Numbered from the stretch's first letter, positions 1 to 6,373 are shown. The stretch is DNA of 16,868 nt from Paracoccaceae bacterium (GCA_007121115.1 SKMI01000041.1:1-16868); one strand, 5' to 3'. Numbers and translations are program-made. The notes: generated by a model not told the origin, from the letters alone.

Positions 1-163
1 CACCCACCCACCCTGCACGCCCCGAGGGCGCTGCCCACGCTGGCGCCTGGGCGGGGCACGGGGTACGATGTTGCCGAACAACGGAATGGGGTGTCGTGAG
101 TCGCGTTGACACCAATCCCCGGCACACCGCGGCTTGGGGACGGGGCTGGTAAGGGAACGGCCG

Positions 164-760
164 ATGCCGCTGCATAACCGCGTGCTGCCCACGGACGAGA
201 TGGTTGCCACTCCGGGGCGCGGCCACTTCACTGGCAATCGCGGTGTCCTGCGCTTCAAAGGCGGCTGGCTGGCCGCGCCGCGCTGGACCCACAAGCGCTG
301 GATCATATCCGATCTGTCGCATCCCCGCGGAATCTATCGCGGCCCGCGCCCGGCACGGGGCTGGCTGCCGCTGTTCTTCCTAGATGACGCGGTGGCGCTG
401 GCCGCCGGGCACCGCCCCTGCGCCTTTTGCCGCCCCGCCGCCTATGCCGCCTTCCGGGCGGCCTGGGAACGGGCGCATGGTCCCGTGACCTCGGTCGATG
501 CCATCGACCGGGCGCTCCACGCAGCGCGGGTGACGCGGGCCCGGCAGCAGATCACTCATGCGGCTGACGTAGCCGCGCTCCCGCCGGGTGTTTCGTTGCC
601 ATGGAGGGCGTGTCCCGGTTGCTCTCGCAGGCGGGGATGTGCCGGTTCGCAGCGGGCGGGTATGTCTCCGCCGCGGCCCGGCCCAACGGGAGCGGGCGCA
701 CCTTCGATGCGCCCGGCGATGGGCGGGAGCCCCCCGTCACCGCGCTTCGCGGCGCAGCGG
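164..760 (+). pseudogene. Frameshifted conserved hypothetical protein with an AAGHRPCAFC motif
   Basis: The ATG at 164 follows a purine-rich AAGGGA ribosome site. The frame encodes about 143 residues with the hallmarks of a conserved family of unknown function of roughly 170 aa that I recall from alphaproteobacteria and actinobacteria: an N-terminal PLHNRVLP, FTGNRG near residues 22-27, FFLDDAVALAAGHRPCAFCR near 71-90, and IDRALH near 114-119. After GV at about position 592 the frame becomes unlike the family, while the frame one base back continues sensibly (FVAMEGVSRLL, then FAAGGY). A single lost base near 588-594 explains this. No stop is found in any forward frame before the next gene, so the true C-terminus is unresolved and the end given is approximate; a second lesion is likely. 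AGHRPCxxC resembles the cysteine motif of Ada-type zinc domains, but that link is inference. It is a pseudogene or a sequencing error. Confidence 0.6.
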
Positions 761-774
761 TGGCATGTTATGCT
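746..774 (+). promoter_or_regulatory. Weak candidate promoter for the GyrI-like gene
   Basis: TTCGCG at 746-751 and TATGCT at 769-774 are 17 bp apart. The -10 element is recognisable but the -35 is poor. The predicted start of transcription falls inside the adjacent palindrome and leaves a short leader holding the GGAGG ribosome site of the gene at 802. It lies within the tail of the broken upstream gene, so it would let the GyrI-like gene be expressed on its own. Confidence 0.28.
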
Positions 775-789
775 GTCCGCTCGGACAGC
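772..789. promoter_or_regulatory. Perfect 18-bp palindrome, candidate operator
   Basis: GCTGTCCG and CGGACAGC form a perfect 8-bp inverted repeat around a 2-bp centre. It overlaps the candidate -10 element and ends 3 bp before the GGAGG ribosome site of the GyrI-like gene. A 2-nt loop is too tight for a stable RNA hairpin, so a dimeric repressor site fits better than a terminator. The protein that would bind it is unknown; no regulator gene lies in the window. Confidence 0.45.
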
Positions 790-801
790 CCGGAGGCCCC
801 C

Positions 802-1266
802 ATGTATCCGCTTTCCATCCGCACCGAAGTCGCCCGCCGTCTGGTAGGGCTGCCCCATGTCGGACCCTATCCCGAAATCGGGCCGATCTTCGAACGGCTC
901 GGCGCCGTGCTCGGGGCCGCCGGGGCGTTCCCGGCGGTGCGCGGGATGGTGATGGTCAGCTATTCCGACCCCGAGGCCACGCCCGCCGAAAAGTTGAAGA
1001 GTTTCGCCGGGGCGATCATGGATGCCGCCCAGCCGTGCCCGGATGGGCTGGAAGAGCGGGCGCTCGAGGCCGGGCGCTACGCGGTTCTGGAACTCACCGG
1101 ACCTTATGCGGAACTGGGCAGGGCCTGGGGCTGGCTTTATGCCGAAGGCATCCCCGGTCAGGGCGAGGCCGCCTCGGCCGCGCCCTGTTTCGAGGTCTAT
1201 CTCAACAACCCGCCGGACACCGCGCCCGCCGCCTTGCGCACCGATCTCTACGCGCCGCTGGCCTGA
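802..1266 (+). CDS. GyrI-like small-molecule-binding domain protein
   Basis: This 154-aa protein looks like a stand-alone GyrI-like (SbmC/AraC effector-binding, SHS2 fold) domain. Visible family motifs are the PHVGPY segment near residues 18-23, a central GMVMVSYSDP near 48-57, GPYAELG near 100-106 and the C-terminal FEVYLNNPPDTAP near 130-142, which is strongly typical. The family binds small amphipathic molecules in a cleft made of two repeats; some members counteract DNA gyrase poisons or hydrolyse cyclopropanoids. There is no helix-turn-helix, so this is not an AraC or MerR regulator. The start is set by GGAGG at 792-796, five bases before ATG. The frame is open upstream into the broken neighbour, but the ribosome site and operator-like palindrome argue for an independent start. 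The family call is firm; the ligand is unknown. Confidence 0.82.
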   Translation: MYPLSIRTEVARRLVGLPHVGPYPEIGPIFERLGAVLGAAGAFPAVRGMVMVSYSDPEATPAEKLKSFAGAIMDAAQPCPDGLEERALEAGRYAVLELTGPYAELGRAWGWLYAEGIPGQGEAASAAPCFEVYLNNPPDTAPAALRTDLYAPLA

Positions 1267-1368
1267 ACCCGAAGCACAAGGGGTATGGTATGGGCGATCC
1301 CGCTTGGCCCCTGGGCGGGCAAGGGGGGCGGTGCGGGGCGGTTGCAGCCGCGTCATGCAGTGGTTCAG

Positions 1369-1386
1369 GGGCCTCAGGACAGGCCC
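1369..1386. terminator. Short GC hairpin between convergent genes
   Basis: GGGCCT and AGGCCC form a 6-bp stem with a 6-nt loop in the gap between the GyrI-like gene and the convergent small membrane protein gene. There is no T tract on either side, so its role as a terminator is only suggested by position. Confidence 0.22.
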
Positions 1387-1398
1387 GAACACAATGGC

Positions 1399-1629
1399 TC
1401 AGCGAAACGCGGTCACCACCAGCCGCAGCGCCGTTTCCGGCACATCGGAGAGCGGGGGCAAGCCGCCTTCGGGCGCAGTCATCCAGGCAAAGCCCAGCAG
1501 CCCGACAACGGCCAGCGTCAGCGCACCACCCATCCATGGGCGGCGGCCATCGGCCCAGGCGCTGATCCCGGCCAGCAGCGCCAGCGGCACAAGCGCCAGA
1601 CCCAGCACGTAAGCCGCCTCCGCCGTCAT
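1399..1629 (-). CDS. Small two-helix inner-membrane protein downstream of pyk
   Basis: This 76-aa protein begins MTAEAAYVLG at the ATG complementary to 1627-1629, preceded by a GAGGGAGC purine stretch. It has two hydrophobic segments, about residues 6-22 and 34-50, joined by a polar ADGRRPW loop, and a short polar tail ending VVTAFR. It lies 53 nt downstream of the pyruvate kinase stop on the same strand, so it is probably the second gene of a pyk transcript. I recall similar small membrane proteins after pyk in other Rhodobacteraceae, but no function is known. The longer open frame that reads through from inside pyk is an out-of-frame shadow. Confidence 0.7.
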   Translation of the reverse strand: MTAEAAYVLGLALVPLALLAGISAWADGRRPWMGGALTLAVVGLLGFAWMTAPEGGLPPLSDVPETALRLVVTAFR

Positions 1630-1682
1630 TGGCCGGTTGCTCCCTCTGTTCCCCCCGGACCGGAAGCGCCGCGCACTTCTCC

Positions 1683-3128
1683 CTATTCCGGGTCGCTCAG
1701 CCGGATCAGGTGTTCGGCGCAGGGCGCCACGCGCAGGATGTTCGTGGTCCCCGGAATGTTGAACGGCACCCCGGCGGTAACCACGATCTGATCCGCCTCG
1801 GTGGCGAATTCGTAGCGGCGCGTGGCGCGCACGGCGCTGATGACCGCTTCCTTGAACCGTTCGATCTCGGACGTCATCACGCAATGGATACCCCAGGTCA
1901 GCGTGAGCCGCCGCGCGGTTTCGACAATCGTGGTCAGCGCGAGGATCGGCACATGCGGGCGTTCGCGCGCCACCAGCGACGCAGTCGTCCCCGACGAGGT
2001 GAAACAGCAGATGGCAACGATATCCGTGGTCTCGGCGATCTCGCGCGCGGCGGCGACGATCCCGTCGGCCACGGTCTGATGCGCCACCTTGCGCGAGGCA
2101 TCGATCACCTCCTGATAGGTGGGATCGCCTTCTACTTCGACGGCGACGGCGTTCATGGTCTCCACCGCCTCGATCGGGTAGTTCCCGGCCGCCGATTCCG
2201 CCGACAGCATCACCGCGTCGGCGCCCTCGTAGATCGCGGTGGCCACGTCCGACACTTCGGCCCGCGTGGGCATGGGCGAGGTGATCATGGATTCCAGCAT
2301 CTGCGTCGCCACGATCACCGGCTTGGCGGCGGCGCGGCACTTGCGGACCAGTTGCTTCTGGATCGGGGGCACGTTCTGGATCGGCAGTTCCACGCCCAGA
2401 TCGCCGCGCGCCACCATGATCCCGTCCGAAGCGGCCAGGATTTCATCAAAGGCCGTGACCCCGGCGGGTTTCTCGATCTTGCACATGATCGCCGCGCGCC
2501 CGTTGACCAGTTCGCGCGCCTCATACACATCGCCCGCGCGCTGGACAAAGGACAGCGCCAGCCAGTCGACGCCCAGATCGCAGACGAATTCCAGATCGGT
2601 GCGGTCCTTGTCCGACAGGGCCGCCAGCGGCAGCACCACGTCCGGCACATTCACGCCCTTGTTGTCGGAGATGGTGCCGCCCACCTCGACCACGCAATCG
2701 GCGCTCTCGGCATCGCAGCTCTGCACCCGAAGCCGGATCTTGCCGTCGTTGACCAGCAGCCGCGCGCCCGGTTCCAGTGCGGCAAAGATCTCGGGGTGCG
2801 GCAGGCAGACCCGGTGGCTGTGTCCCGGCGCCGGGTTCAGGTCCAGGCGAAACTCCTCGCCCTCCTCGATCTCTACCGCCCCGGCGGCAAACCGGCCCAC
2901 CCGCAGTTTCGGCCCCTGAAGGTCGGCAAGGATTGCAATGGGGCGCCCCAGGTCAGCCTCGACCTTGCGGATGATCGCATGGCGCGCGCGAATGTCATCG
3001 TGGCTGCCGTGGCTGAGGTTCAGGCGAAACACATCGGCGCCGGCTTCGAACAGGGCGCGGATGGTCTTTTCGTCGCTCGACGCCGGTCCCAGCGTGGCCA
3101 CGATCTTGACGTTGCGTTGACGGCGCAT
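1683..3128 (-). CDS. pyk: Pyruvate kinase
   Basis: This 481-aa protein catalyses phosphoenolpyruvate + ADP to pyruvate + ATP, the last step of glycolysis, in the cytoplasm. It shows the full bacterial pattern: KIVATLGPASS at the N-terminus, FRLNLSHG near residues 34-41, ADLQGPKLRVG near 68-78, the catalytic MCKIEKPAG with K217 and E219, the Mg-binding MVARGDLGVELP with D243, and ATQMLESM near 275-282, followed by a C-terminal allosteric-type domain with CCFTSSGTTA. Length matches the alphaproteobacterial norm. The start at 3128 is chosen because MRRQRNVKIVATLG matches the family and an AAAGGA ribosome site lies just upstream. A longer in-frame extension to 3224 has no family likeness and was excluded. 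It is divergent from the DUF1244 gene. No frameshift or missing key residue is seen. Confidence 0.97.
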   Translation of the reverse strand: MRRQRNVKIVATLGPASSDEKTIRALFEAGADVFRLNLSHGSHDDIRARHAIIRKVEADLGRPIAILADLQGPKLRVGRFAAGAVEIEEGEEFRLDLNPAPGHSHRVCLPHPEIFAALEPGARLLVNDGKIRLRVQSCDAESADCVVEVGGTISDNKGVNVPDVVLPLAALSDKDRTDLEFVCDLGVDWLALSFVQRAGDVYEARELVNGRAAIMCKIEKPAGVTAFDEILAASDGIMVARGDLGVELPIQNVPPIQKQLVRKCRAAAKPVIVATQMLESMITSPMPTRAEVSDVATAIYEGADAVMLSAESAAGNYPIEAVETMNAVAVEVEGDPTYQEVIDASRKVAHQTVADGIVAAAREIAETTDIVAICCFTSSGTTASLVARERPHVPILALTTIVETARRLTLTWGIHCVMTSEIERFKEAVISAVRATRRYEFATEADQIVVTAGVPFNIPGTTNILRVAPCAEHLIRLSDPE

Positions 3129-3288
3129 GTCGGTCCTTTCTGAATCTGGGGCCGGCAAGACGCACGGCGGCGCACGGTCCCCTGTGCGGCATGCTGGCGG
3201 TTCCGCTATACAAAGACATGACACCGCCGCGACACCCTGTTAGCGCCACCAGATATACGAACGCCCGCAGATCGCAACCCTTTCTCCC

Positions 3289-3311
3289 TTGACCGCGGCC
3301 ATGCGGGTCAA
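3289..3311. promoter_or_regulatory. Inverted repeat TTGACC-N11-GGTCAA in the pyk/DUF1244 divergent region
   Basis: TTGACC at 3289-3294 and GGTCAA at 3306-3311 are exact reverse complements 11 bp apart. The repeat lies about 32 bp upstream of the DUF1244 start codon, in a 215-bp region between two divergent genes. The left arm could double as a -35 box, but no good -10 follows it. A dimeric regulator site is possible. Confidence 0.3.
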
Positions 3312-3343
3312 CACCTTGCCAGTGAGATACGGAGGCAAGAGAC

Positions 3344-3679
3344 ATGAATGAACAGACCCGCATCGAACTGGAAGCCGCCGCGTTCCGCACGCTTCTGGAA
3401 CACCTGGACAAGCGCCGCGATGTGCAGAACATCGACATGATGAACCTGACCGGGTTCTGCCGAAACTGCCTGTCGCGCTGGTATCAGGAAGCCGCCAACG
3501 CGCGCGGGATCGACATGGACAAGGAAGAGGCGCGCGAAATCGTCTACGGCATGCCCTATGATCAGTGGAAGGCCGAGAACCAGACCGAGGCCAGCCCCGA
3601 ACAGCAGAAAGCGTTCGACAAATCCTTTGCCGAGAACGTGGGCGGCCCGGCGCCGGGGTCTTCGGGTGGCGGTGCCTGA
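3344..3679 (+). CDS. DUF1244 domain-containing protein
   Basis: This 111-aa protein matches the small conserved DUF1244 family of Proteobacteria. Typical segments are RTLLEHLDKRRDVQNIDMMN near residues 16-35, the cysteine-bearing LTGFCRNCLSRWY near 36-48 and the acidic KEEAREIVYGMPYDQWK near 62-78. The two cysteines in FCRNC are a family hallmark and could bind a metal, which is inference. The C-terminus is a flexible Gly/Ser-rich tail. Length is normal and no signal peptide is present, so it should be cytoplasmic. GGAGG at 3331-3335, eight bases before ATG, sets the start. The next gene begins 12 nt after its stop, suggesting one transcript with the DUF5671-like and anchored proteins. Function is unknown; the family assignment is secure. 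Confidence 0.92.
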   Translation: MNEQTRIELEAAAFRTLLEHLDKRRDVQNIDMMNLTGFCRNCLSRWYQEAANARGIDMDKEEAREIVYGMPYDQWKAENQTEASPEQQKAFDKSFAENVGGPAPGSSGGGA

Positions 3680-3691
3680 GGACAGGGCGGG

Positions 3692-4321
3692 ATGAAACCC
3701 GCCGAGCAATTGGCGCAATTCGTGCAGCAGGGGCTGCAGGCGGGCCATTCCCCGGAGCGCTTGCGCGCGGCCTTGCTCGAGGCCGGATGGTCTGACGCCG
3801 AGGTTGACGGCGCACTGGCAGGCTGGGCGGATGCGGGGCTGGGGGTGCCGGTGCCGCGTCCGCGCGCCTCGGTCTCGGCGCGCGATGCGGCGGTCTACGG
3901 GCTGTTGTTCGTGGCGCTGCTGTCGGTGACCTGGAACCTTGTCAGCCTTGGCTTTCGTCTGATCGAGATCTGGGTGCCGGACCCGCTGCAGCGCGGCGGG
4001 CGTGATGCGTGGACAAGCAGTTCCGTGCGCTGGTCCATGGCGGCGCTGATCGTCCTGGGCCCGCTGTTCGTGGCGCTGCATATCTTTGCCGAACGCGCGA
4101 CCTCGCACCGGGGGATGCGGCGGTCCCCCATGCGCAGGCGCGTGGGCGCGCTGGGACTGTTTCTGGCCGCGCTGGTCCTGCTGGGCGATGCGGTCGGCGT
4201 GGTCTATGCCGCGCTCAGCGGCGACATGACCGCGCAATTCATCGCCAAGGCCGCGCTGGTCGCCGTGGTGGCGGTGCTGGTCATGCTGTATTTCCGCCGG
4301 TTTCTGGAAGAAAGCGCGTGA
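3692..4321 (+). CDS. DUF5671-like four-helix membrane protein
   Basis: This 209-aa protein has an N-terminal cytosolic segment of about 45 residues with the pattern LAQFVQQGLQAGHSPERL...LLEAGWSDAEVDGAL, a small helical motif common ahead of predicted membrane domains. Four hydrophobic segments follow, near residues 68-92, 114-134, 151-171 and 183-201, ending in a basic RRFLEESA tail. This layout fits the DUF5671 membrane-domain family; function is unknown. A GGGCGGG stretch precedes the ATG at 3692, 12 nt after the DUF1244 stop. Its TGA overlaps the GTG start of the next gene by two bases in a GTGA arrangement, implying translational coupling, so the two proteins may act together at the membrane. 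Confidence 0.7.
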   Translation: MKPAEQLAQFVQQGLQAGHSPERLRAALLEAGWSDAEVDGALAGWADAGLGVPVPRPRASVSARDAAVYGLLFVALLSVTWNLVSLGFRLIEIWVPDPLQRGGRDAWTSSSVRWSMAALIVLGPLFVALHIFAERATSHRGMRRSPMRRRVGALGLFLAALVLLGDAVGVVYAALSGDMTAQFIAKAALVAVVAVLVMLYFRRFLEESA

Positions 4322-4725
4322 CCCGGATCGCCCTTGCCTTGGCGGCGGTCTGCGTGCTGGCGGTGGTGGCCGGGCTCTGGGCCGTCGGCGGGCCGGGGCA
4401 GGCCCGGTCCGAACGGCGCGACGCGCAGCGGATGCAGGACCTGATCGCGCTTGCCCAATACGCCACCTGCATGGTGGAGCAGGCGCAGGGCGGCCAGGGC
4501 GGCGACGCCGCGTGCCGCGCGCCTGACCGCACGACCGATCCGCTGACCGGCACGCCCTATGTGGTGGAGGAAACCGCCGATGGCGCCATCCGCGTCTGCG
4601 CCGAATTCGAGACCGAAAACCCCCGCGCGCGGGTCCCGCGCCCGCTCGATTTCACGGCCGAGACCGGGTGCCTGACCCGCCGCCCCAACCTGCCGCGCCC
4701 GCAACGGGTCCCGGTGCGGCTGTAG
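4318..4725 (+). CDS. Small membrane-anchored protein coupled to the DUF5671-like gene
   Basis: This 135-aa protein starts at GTG 4318, inside the stop of the preceding gene. It opens with a hydrophobic segment (about residues 4-24) that acts as a signal anchor, followed by a positively charged patch, a helix containing LIALAQYATCMVEQ, and a soluble domain with DPLTGTPYVVEE and IRVCAEFET. Three later cysteines (in CMVEQ, ACRAP and CAEF) plus CLTRR hint at disulfides in an oxidising, periplasmic setting. The DPLTGxPY segment recalls C-terminal parts of pseudopilin-like and other anchored proteins, but I would not name it one. I recall similar proteins next to DUF5671 genes elsewhere. A longer upstream frame is a shadow. 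Function is unknown. Confidence 0.65.
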   Translation: MTRIALALAAVCVLAVVAGLWAVGGPGQARSERRDAQRMQDLIALAQYATCMVEQAQGGQGGDAACRAPDRTTDPLTGTPYVVEETADGAIRVCAEFETENPRARVPRPLDFTAETGCLTRRPNLPRPQRVPVRL

Positions 4726-4743
4726 CGCTACCTGCGCGTGCCC

Positions 4744-4778
4744 GCACGCCTTGGCGCGCCGGTGTGGCGCGCGCGTGC
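4744..4778. terminator. Strong two-part GC hairpin between convergent genes
   Basis: GCGCGCC (4754-4760) and GGCGCGC (4766-4772) form a perfect 7-bp stem with a 5-nt loop. Directly outside, GCACGC (4744-4749) and GCGTGC (4773-4778) add 6 more pairs, with a 4-nt bulge on the left side only. It lies between the convergent ends at 4725 and 4799, so a bidirectional terminator is the natural reading. No T run is present, which is common in high-GC genomes. Confidence 0.5.
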
Positions 4779-4798
4779 AGCGAGCGGGGGGCACCTTA

Positions 4799-5662
4799 TC
4801 AGAGCGCCGCCTTGCGGCTTTCCTCGATGTAGATTTCGCGCAACCGCGTCGCCAGTGGCCCCGGCGTGCCATCGCCCAGGCTCACCCCGTCGATCGCCAC
4901 CACCGGCATCACGAAGGTGCTGGCCGAGGTGACAAACGCCTCATCCGCCGCCTTGGCCTCATCGACGGTGAAGCTGCGCTCCTCCACCGGCATCTGCGCT
5001 TCTTCGGCGAACCGCAGCACGGCGGCGCGGGTGATCCCGTGCAGGATGTCGTTGGACAGCCCCCGCGTGACGATCCGCCCGCCCAGGATGATATAGGCGT
5101 TGTTCGAGGTCCCTTCGGTCACCTCGCCATCCTGCACCATCCAGGCGTCATCCGCGCCTGCCTTGACCGCCATCATCTTGCCCATGGACGGATACAGCAG
5201 TTGCACCGACTTGATGTCCCGCCGCCCCCAGCGGATATCGTCGATGGTGATGACCTTGATCCCCTTCCTCGCCTTCGGGTTGTCCACAAGCGCCGGGTTG
5301 GACTGGGTGAACAGCACCACCGTGGGCGGCGTGGTCTCGGGGTCCGGGAACAGGAAATCGCGGTCCCCGGGCGCCCCGCGCGTGACCTGCAGATAGACCA
5401 TGCCCAGATCCAGCCCGTTGCGCGCCACCAGTTCGCGATGCACCTCCAGCCATTGGTCGCGATCCATCGGGTTGGCGATGTCCAACTCGCCCAGCGACCG
5501 CTCCAGCCGCCTGATATGGCCGTCGAAATCGATCAGCTTGCCGTCGATGACCGTGGTCACCTCATAGACCCCGTCGGCCATCAGGAACCCGCGATCAAAG
5601 ATCGACACCTGCGCCGCATCCTCGGGCAGGTAGTCGCCGTTGACATAGACTGTGCGCATCAT
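4799..5662 (-). CDS. dat: D-amino-acid transaminase (class IV aminotransferase)
   Basis: This 287-aa PLP enzyme of fold type IV most likely transfers amino groups between D-amino acids and 2-oxo acids (D-Ala + 2-oxoglutarate to pyruvate + D-Glu). Visible marks are VSIFDRGFLMADGVYEV near residues 19-35, RRLERS near 51-56, the Schiff-base lysine in RRDIKS (K151) and TEGTSNNAYII near 182-192, where E183 should contact the pyridine nitrogen. DIKS and the DRGF start favour D-amino-acid over branched-chain transaminases, though 4-amino-4-deoxychorismate lyase-type neighbours cannot be excluded by eye. The first ATG (5662) overlaps the TGA of the DUF2442 gene in an ATGATG string, indicating translational coupling; a second ATG follows at once. 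It is the last gene of the dgcN-led operon, and the context of D-glutamate genes supports the call. Confidence 0.87.
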   Translation of the reverse strand: MMRTVYVNGDYLPEDAAQVSIFDRGFLMADGVYEVTTVIDGKLIDFDGHIRRLERSLGELDIANPMDRDQWLEVHRELVARNGLDLGMVYLQVTRGAPGDRDFLFPDPETTPPTVVLFTQSNPALVDNPKARKGIKVITIDDIRWGRRDIKSVQLLYPSMGKMMAVKAGADDAWMVQDGEVTEGTSNNAYIILGGRIVTRGLSNDILHGITRAAVLRFAEEAQMPVEERSFTVDEAKAADEAFVTSASTFVMPVVAIDGVSLGDGTPGPLATRLREIYIEESRKAAL

Positions 5663-6108
5663 CGCATCCGTTTCCCGCTTTTCTCCGCCTCGGCAACATC
5701 GCTCTTGCGCGGCCGCCCGCCCTTGCGCCCGTTCAGCCGCGCGGCACTTGCCTTGGCTTCACTCCGCGCCGATCCGGCCCGCGACGCGCGCTGCCGGTCC
5801 AGCCAGGCCCTTGTTCCGAACACTTCCGCCAGCAATCCGGGGACGCTCAGATCGAGGTCCAGCCGGGGCCAGTGCAGCCCGTAGCCGATCCCCGAAACCT
5901 CAACCTCGGCGCAGGCCTGCGCCTCGGCGTCGGCAAGGCCCTGAATCTCGGTTACGGGGATTTCGACTGCAGCGCCATTCGCAAGCTCGATGCGCAGGGA
6001 TCGGCTCCGAGCATCGAACGCCGCGGCAACGGCAAGCTCGCCGCGTGCCAGCACGTCCCGACCTCGCCGGTCCGCTGCCTCGATCATGAGGTTCAGATCA
6101 TCCCCCAT
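5659..6108 (-). CDS. DUF2442 domain-containing protein with a basic GRPRK tail
   Basis: This 149-aa protein has a DUF2442 core at about residues 25-100 (RIELANGAAVEIPVTEIQGL, then VEVSGIGYGLHWPRLDLDLS, then LLAEVFG). A charged Ala/Arg-rich linker and a basic tail with NGRKGGRPRK near residues 125-134 follow; the tail resembles an AT-hook. The start at 6108 has GGAGG about 8 nt upstream and overlaps the natural stop of the frameshifted DUF4160 gene, so the pair was translationally coupled. Its own stop overlaps the transaminase start. DUF2442 is often found beside DUF4160, and such pairs have been proposed as toxin-antitoxin-like modules. That role is unproven; DNA binding by the tail is inference. 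The 5' part has lower GC than the 3' part, which is close to the genome average. Confidence 0.85.
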   Translation of the reverse strand: MGDDLNLMIEAADRRGRDVLARGELAVAAAFDARSRSLRIELANGAAVEIPVTEIQGLADAEAQACAEVEVSGIGYGLHWPRLDLDLSVPGLLAEVFGTRAWLDRQRASRAGSARSEAKASAARLNGRKGGRPRKSDVAEAEKSGKRMR

Positions 6109-6339
6109 GGATTTCCCTCCATTTCGTCAACAGCCTACGCTTTTCCGCCTGCACTTCCATCAAGACCTTCCGAAGGTCGCCGCGCGTGAACCCTGCATGC
6201 CAGACAAGCGACAGCCCTTCATCCCCTGACAACTGATTTTTGCTTCGCACCCCTTGCCCACAACATGCATATGGGCGGGTTCATGATCGTTGGTGTAGAT
6301 CACGAAGCGATACCCGAACGCGCGATGCACCGTCACCAT
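6098..6339 (-). pseudogene. DUF4160 domain-containing protein, broken by a one-base frameshift
   Basis: The first part, from ATG 6339, reads MVTVHRAFGYRFVIYTNDHE then PAHMHVVGKG and EAK, the classic DUF4160 N-terminus with the (P/A)HxHV motif. After about 6241 this frame degenerates and stops at 6160. The frame one base back resumes the family at SGDEGLSLVWHAGFTRGDLR and ends KWREIHGG with TGA at 6100-6098. The full span is 242 nt, one short of 81 codons, exactly what one missing base predicts for an 80-aa protein. The lesion lies within 6229-6241, next to a run of five A on the coding strand. It may be a real pseudogene, a homopolymer sequencing error, or a -1 slip site. The region is about 55% GC against about 70-75% in the flanking genes, suggesting acquisition. 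It lies between dgcA and DUF2442. Function of the family is unknown. Confidence 0.8.
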
Positions 6340-6360
6340 CAGATAAGCCAACTCTGATGG
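6336..6360. promoter_or_regulatory. 8-bp inverted repeat overlapping the DUF4160 start codon
   Basis: On the coding (minus) strand CCATCAGA and TCTGATGG form a perfect 8-bp inverted repeat with a 9-nt spacer. The ATG of DUF4160 sits inside the downstream arm. As DNA it could be an operator bound by the partner protein; as RNA it would fold the start codon into a stem. No clear ribosome site precedes this ATG, which makes initiation look weak or controlled. Confidence 0.45.
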
Positions 6361-6373
6361 GTTTTCAATGGTG

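Noticed and set aside
1..60. CACC repeats and a GCCCCG...CGGGGC inverted repeat at the window edge
   Set aside because: Possibly the terminator of a gene outside the window, but the arms are 27 bp apart and low in complexity, so it is not reported as a feature.
106..134. TTGACA at 106-111 as a promoter for the first gene
   Set aside because: The -35 match is perfect but the bases 17 bp downstream (GCGGCT) bear no likeness to a -10 box.
556..1392. Minus-strand open frame across the first two genes
   Set aside because: Composition is Gly/Arg/Pro-rich and it is fully antisense to the recognisable GyrI-like gene.
1399..2340. A 313-aa minus-strand frame ending with the small membrane protein
   Set aside because: Only the last 76 codons, from ATG 1629, look like protein; the rest is an out-of-frame reading of pyk.
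1629..3143. Long open frame on the plus strand opposite pyruvate kinase
   Set aside because: It is His/Arg/Gly-rich antisense of pyk with no domain likeness; such frames arise from GC-rich third positions.
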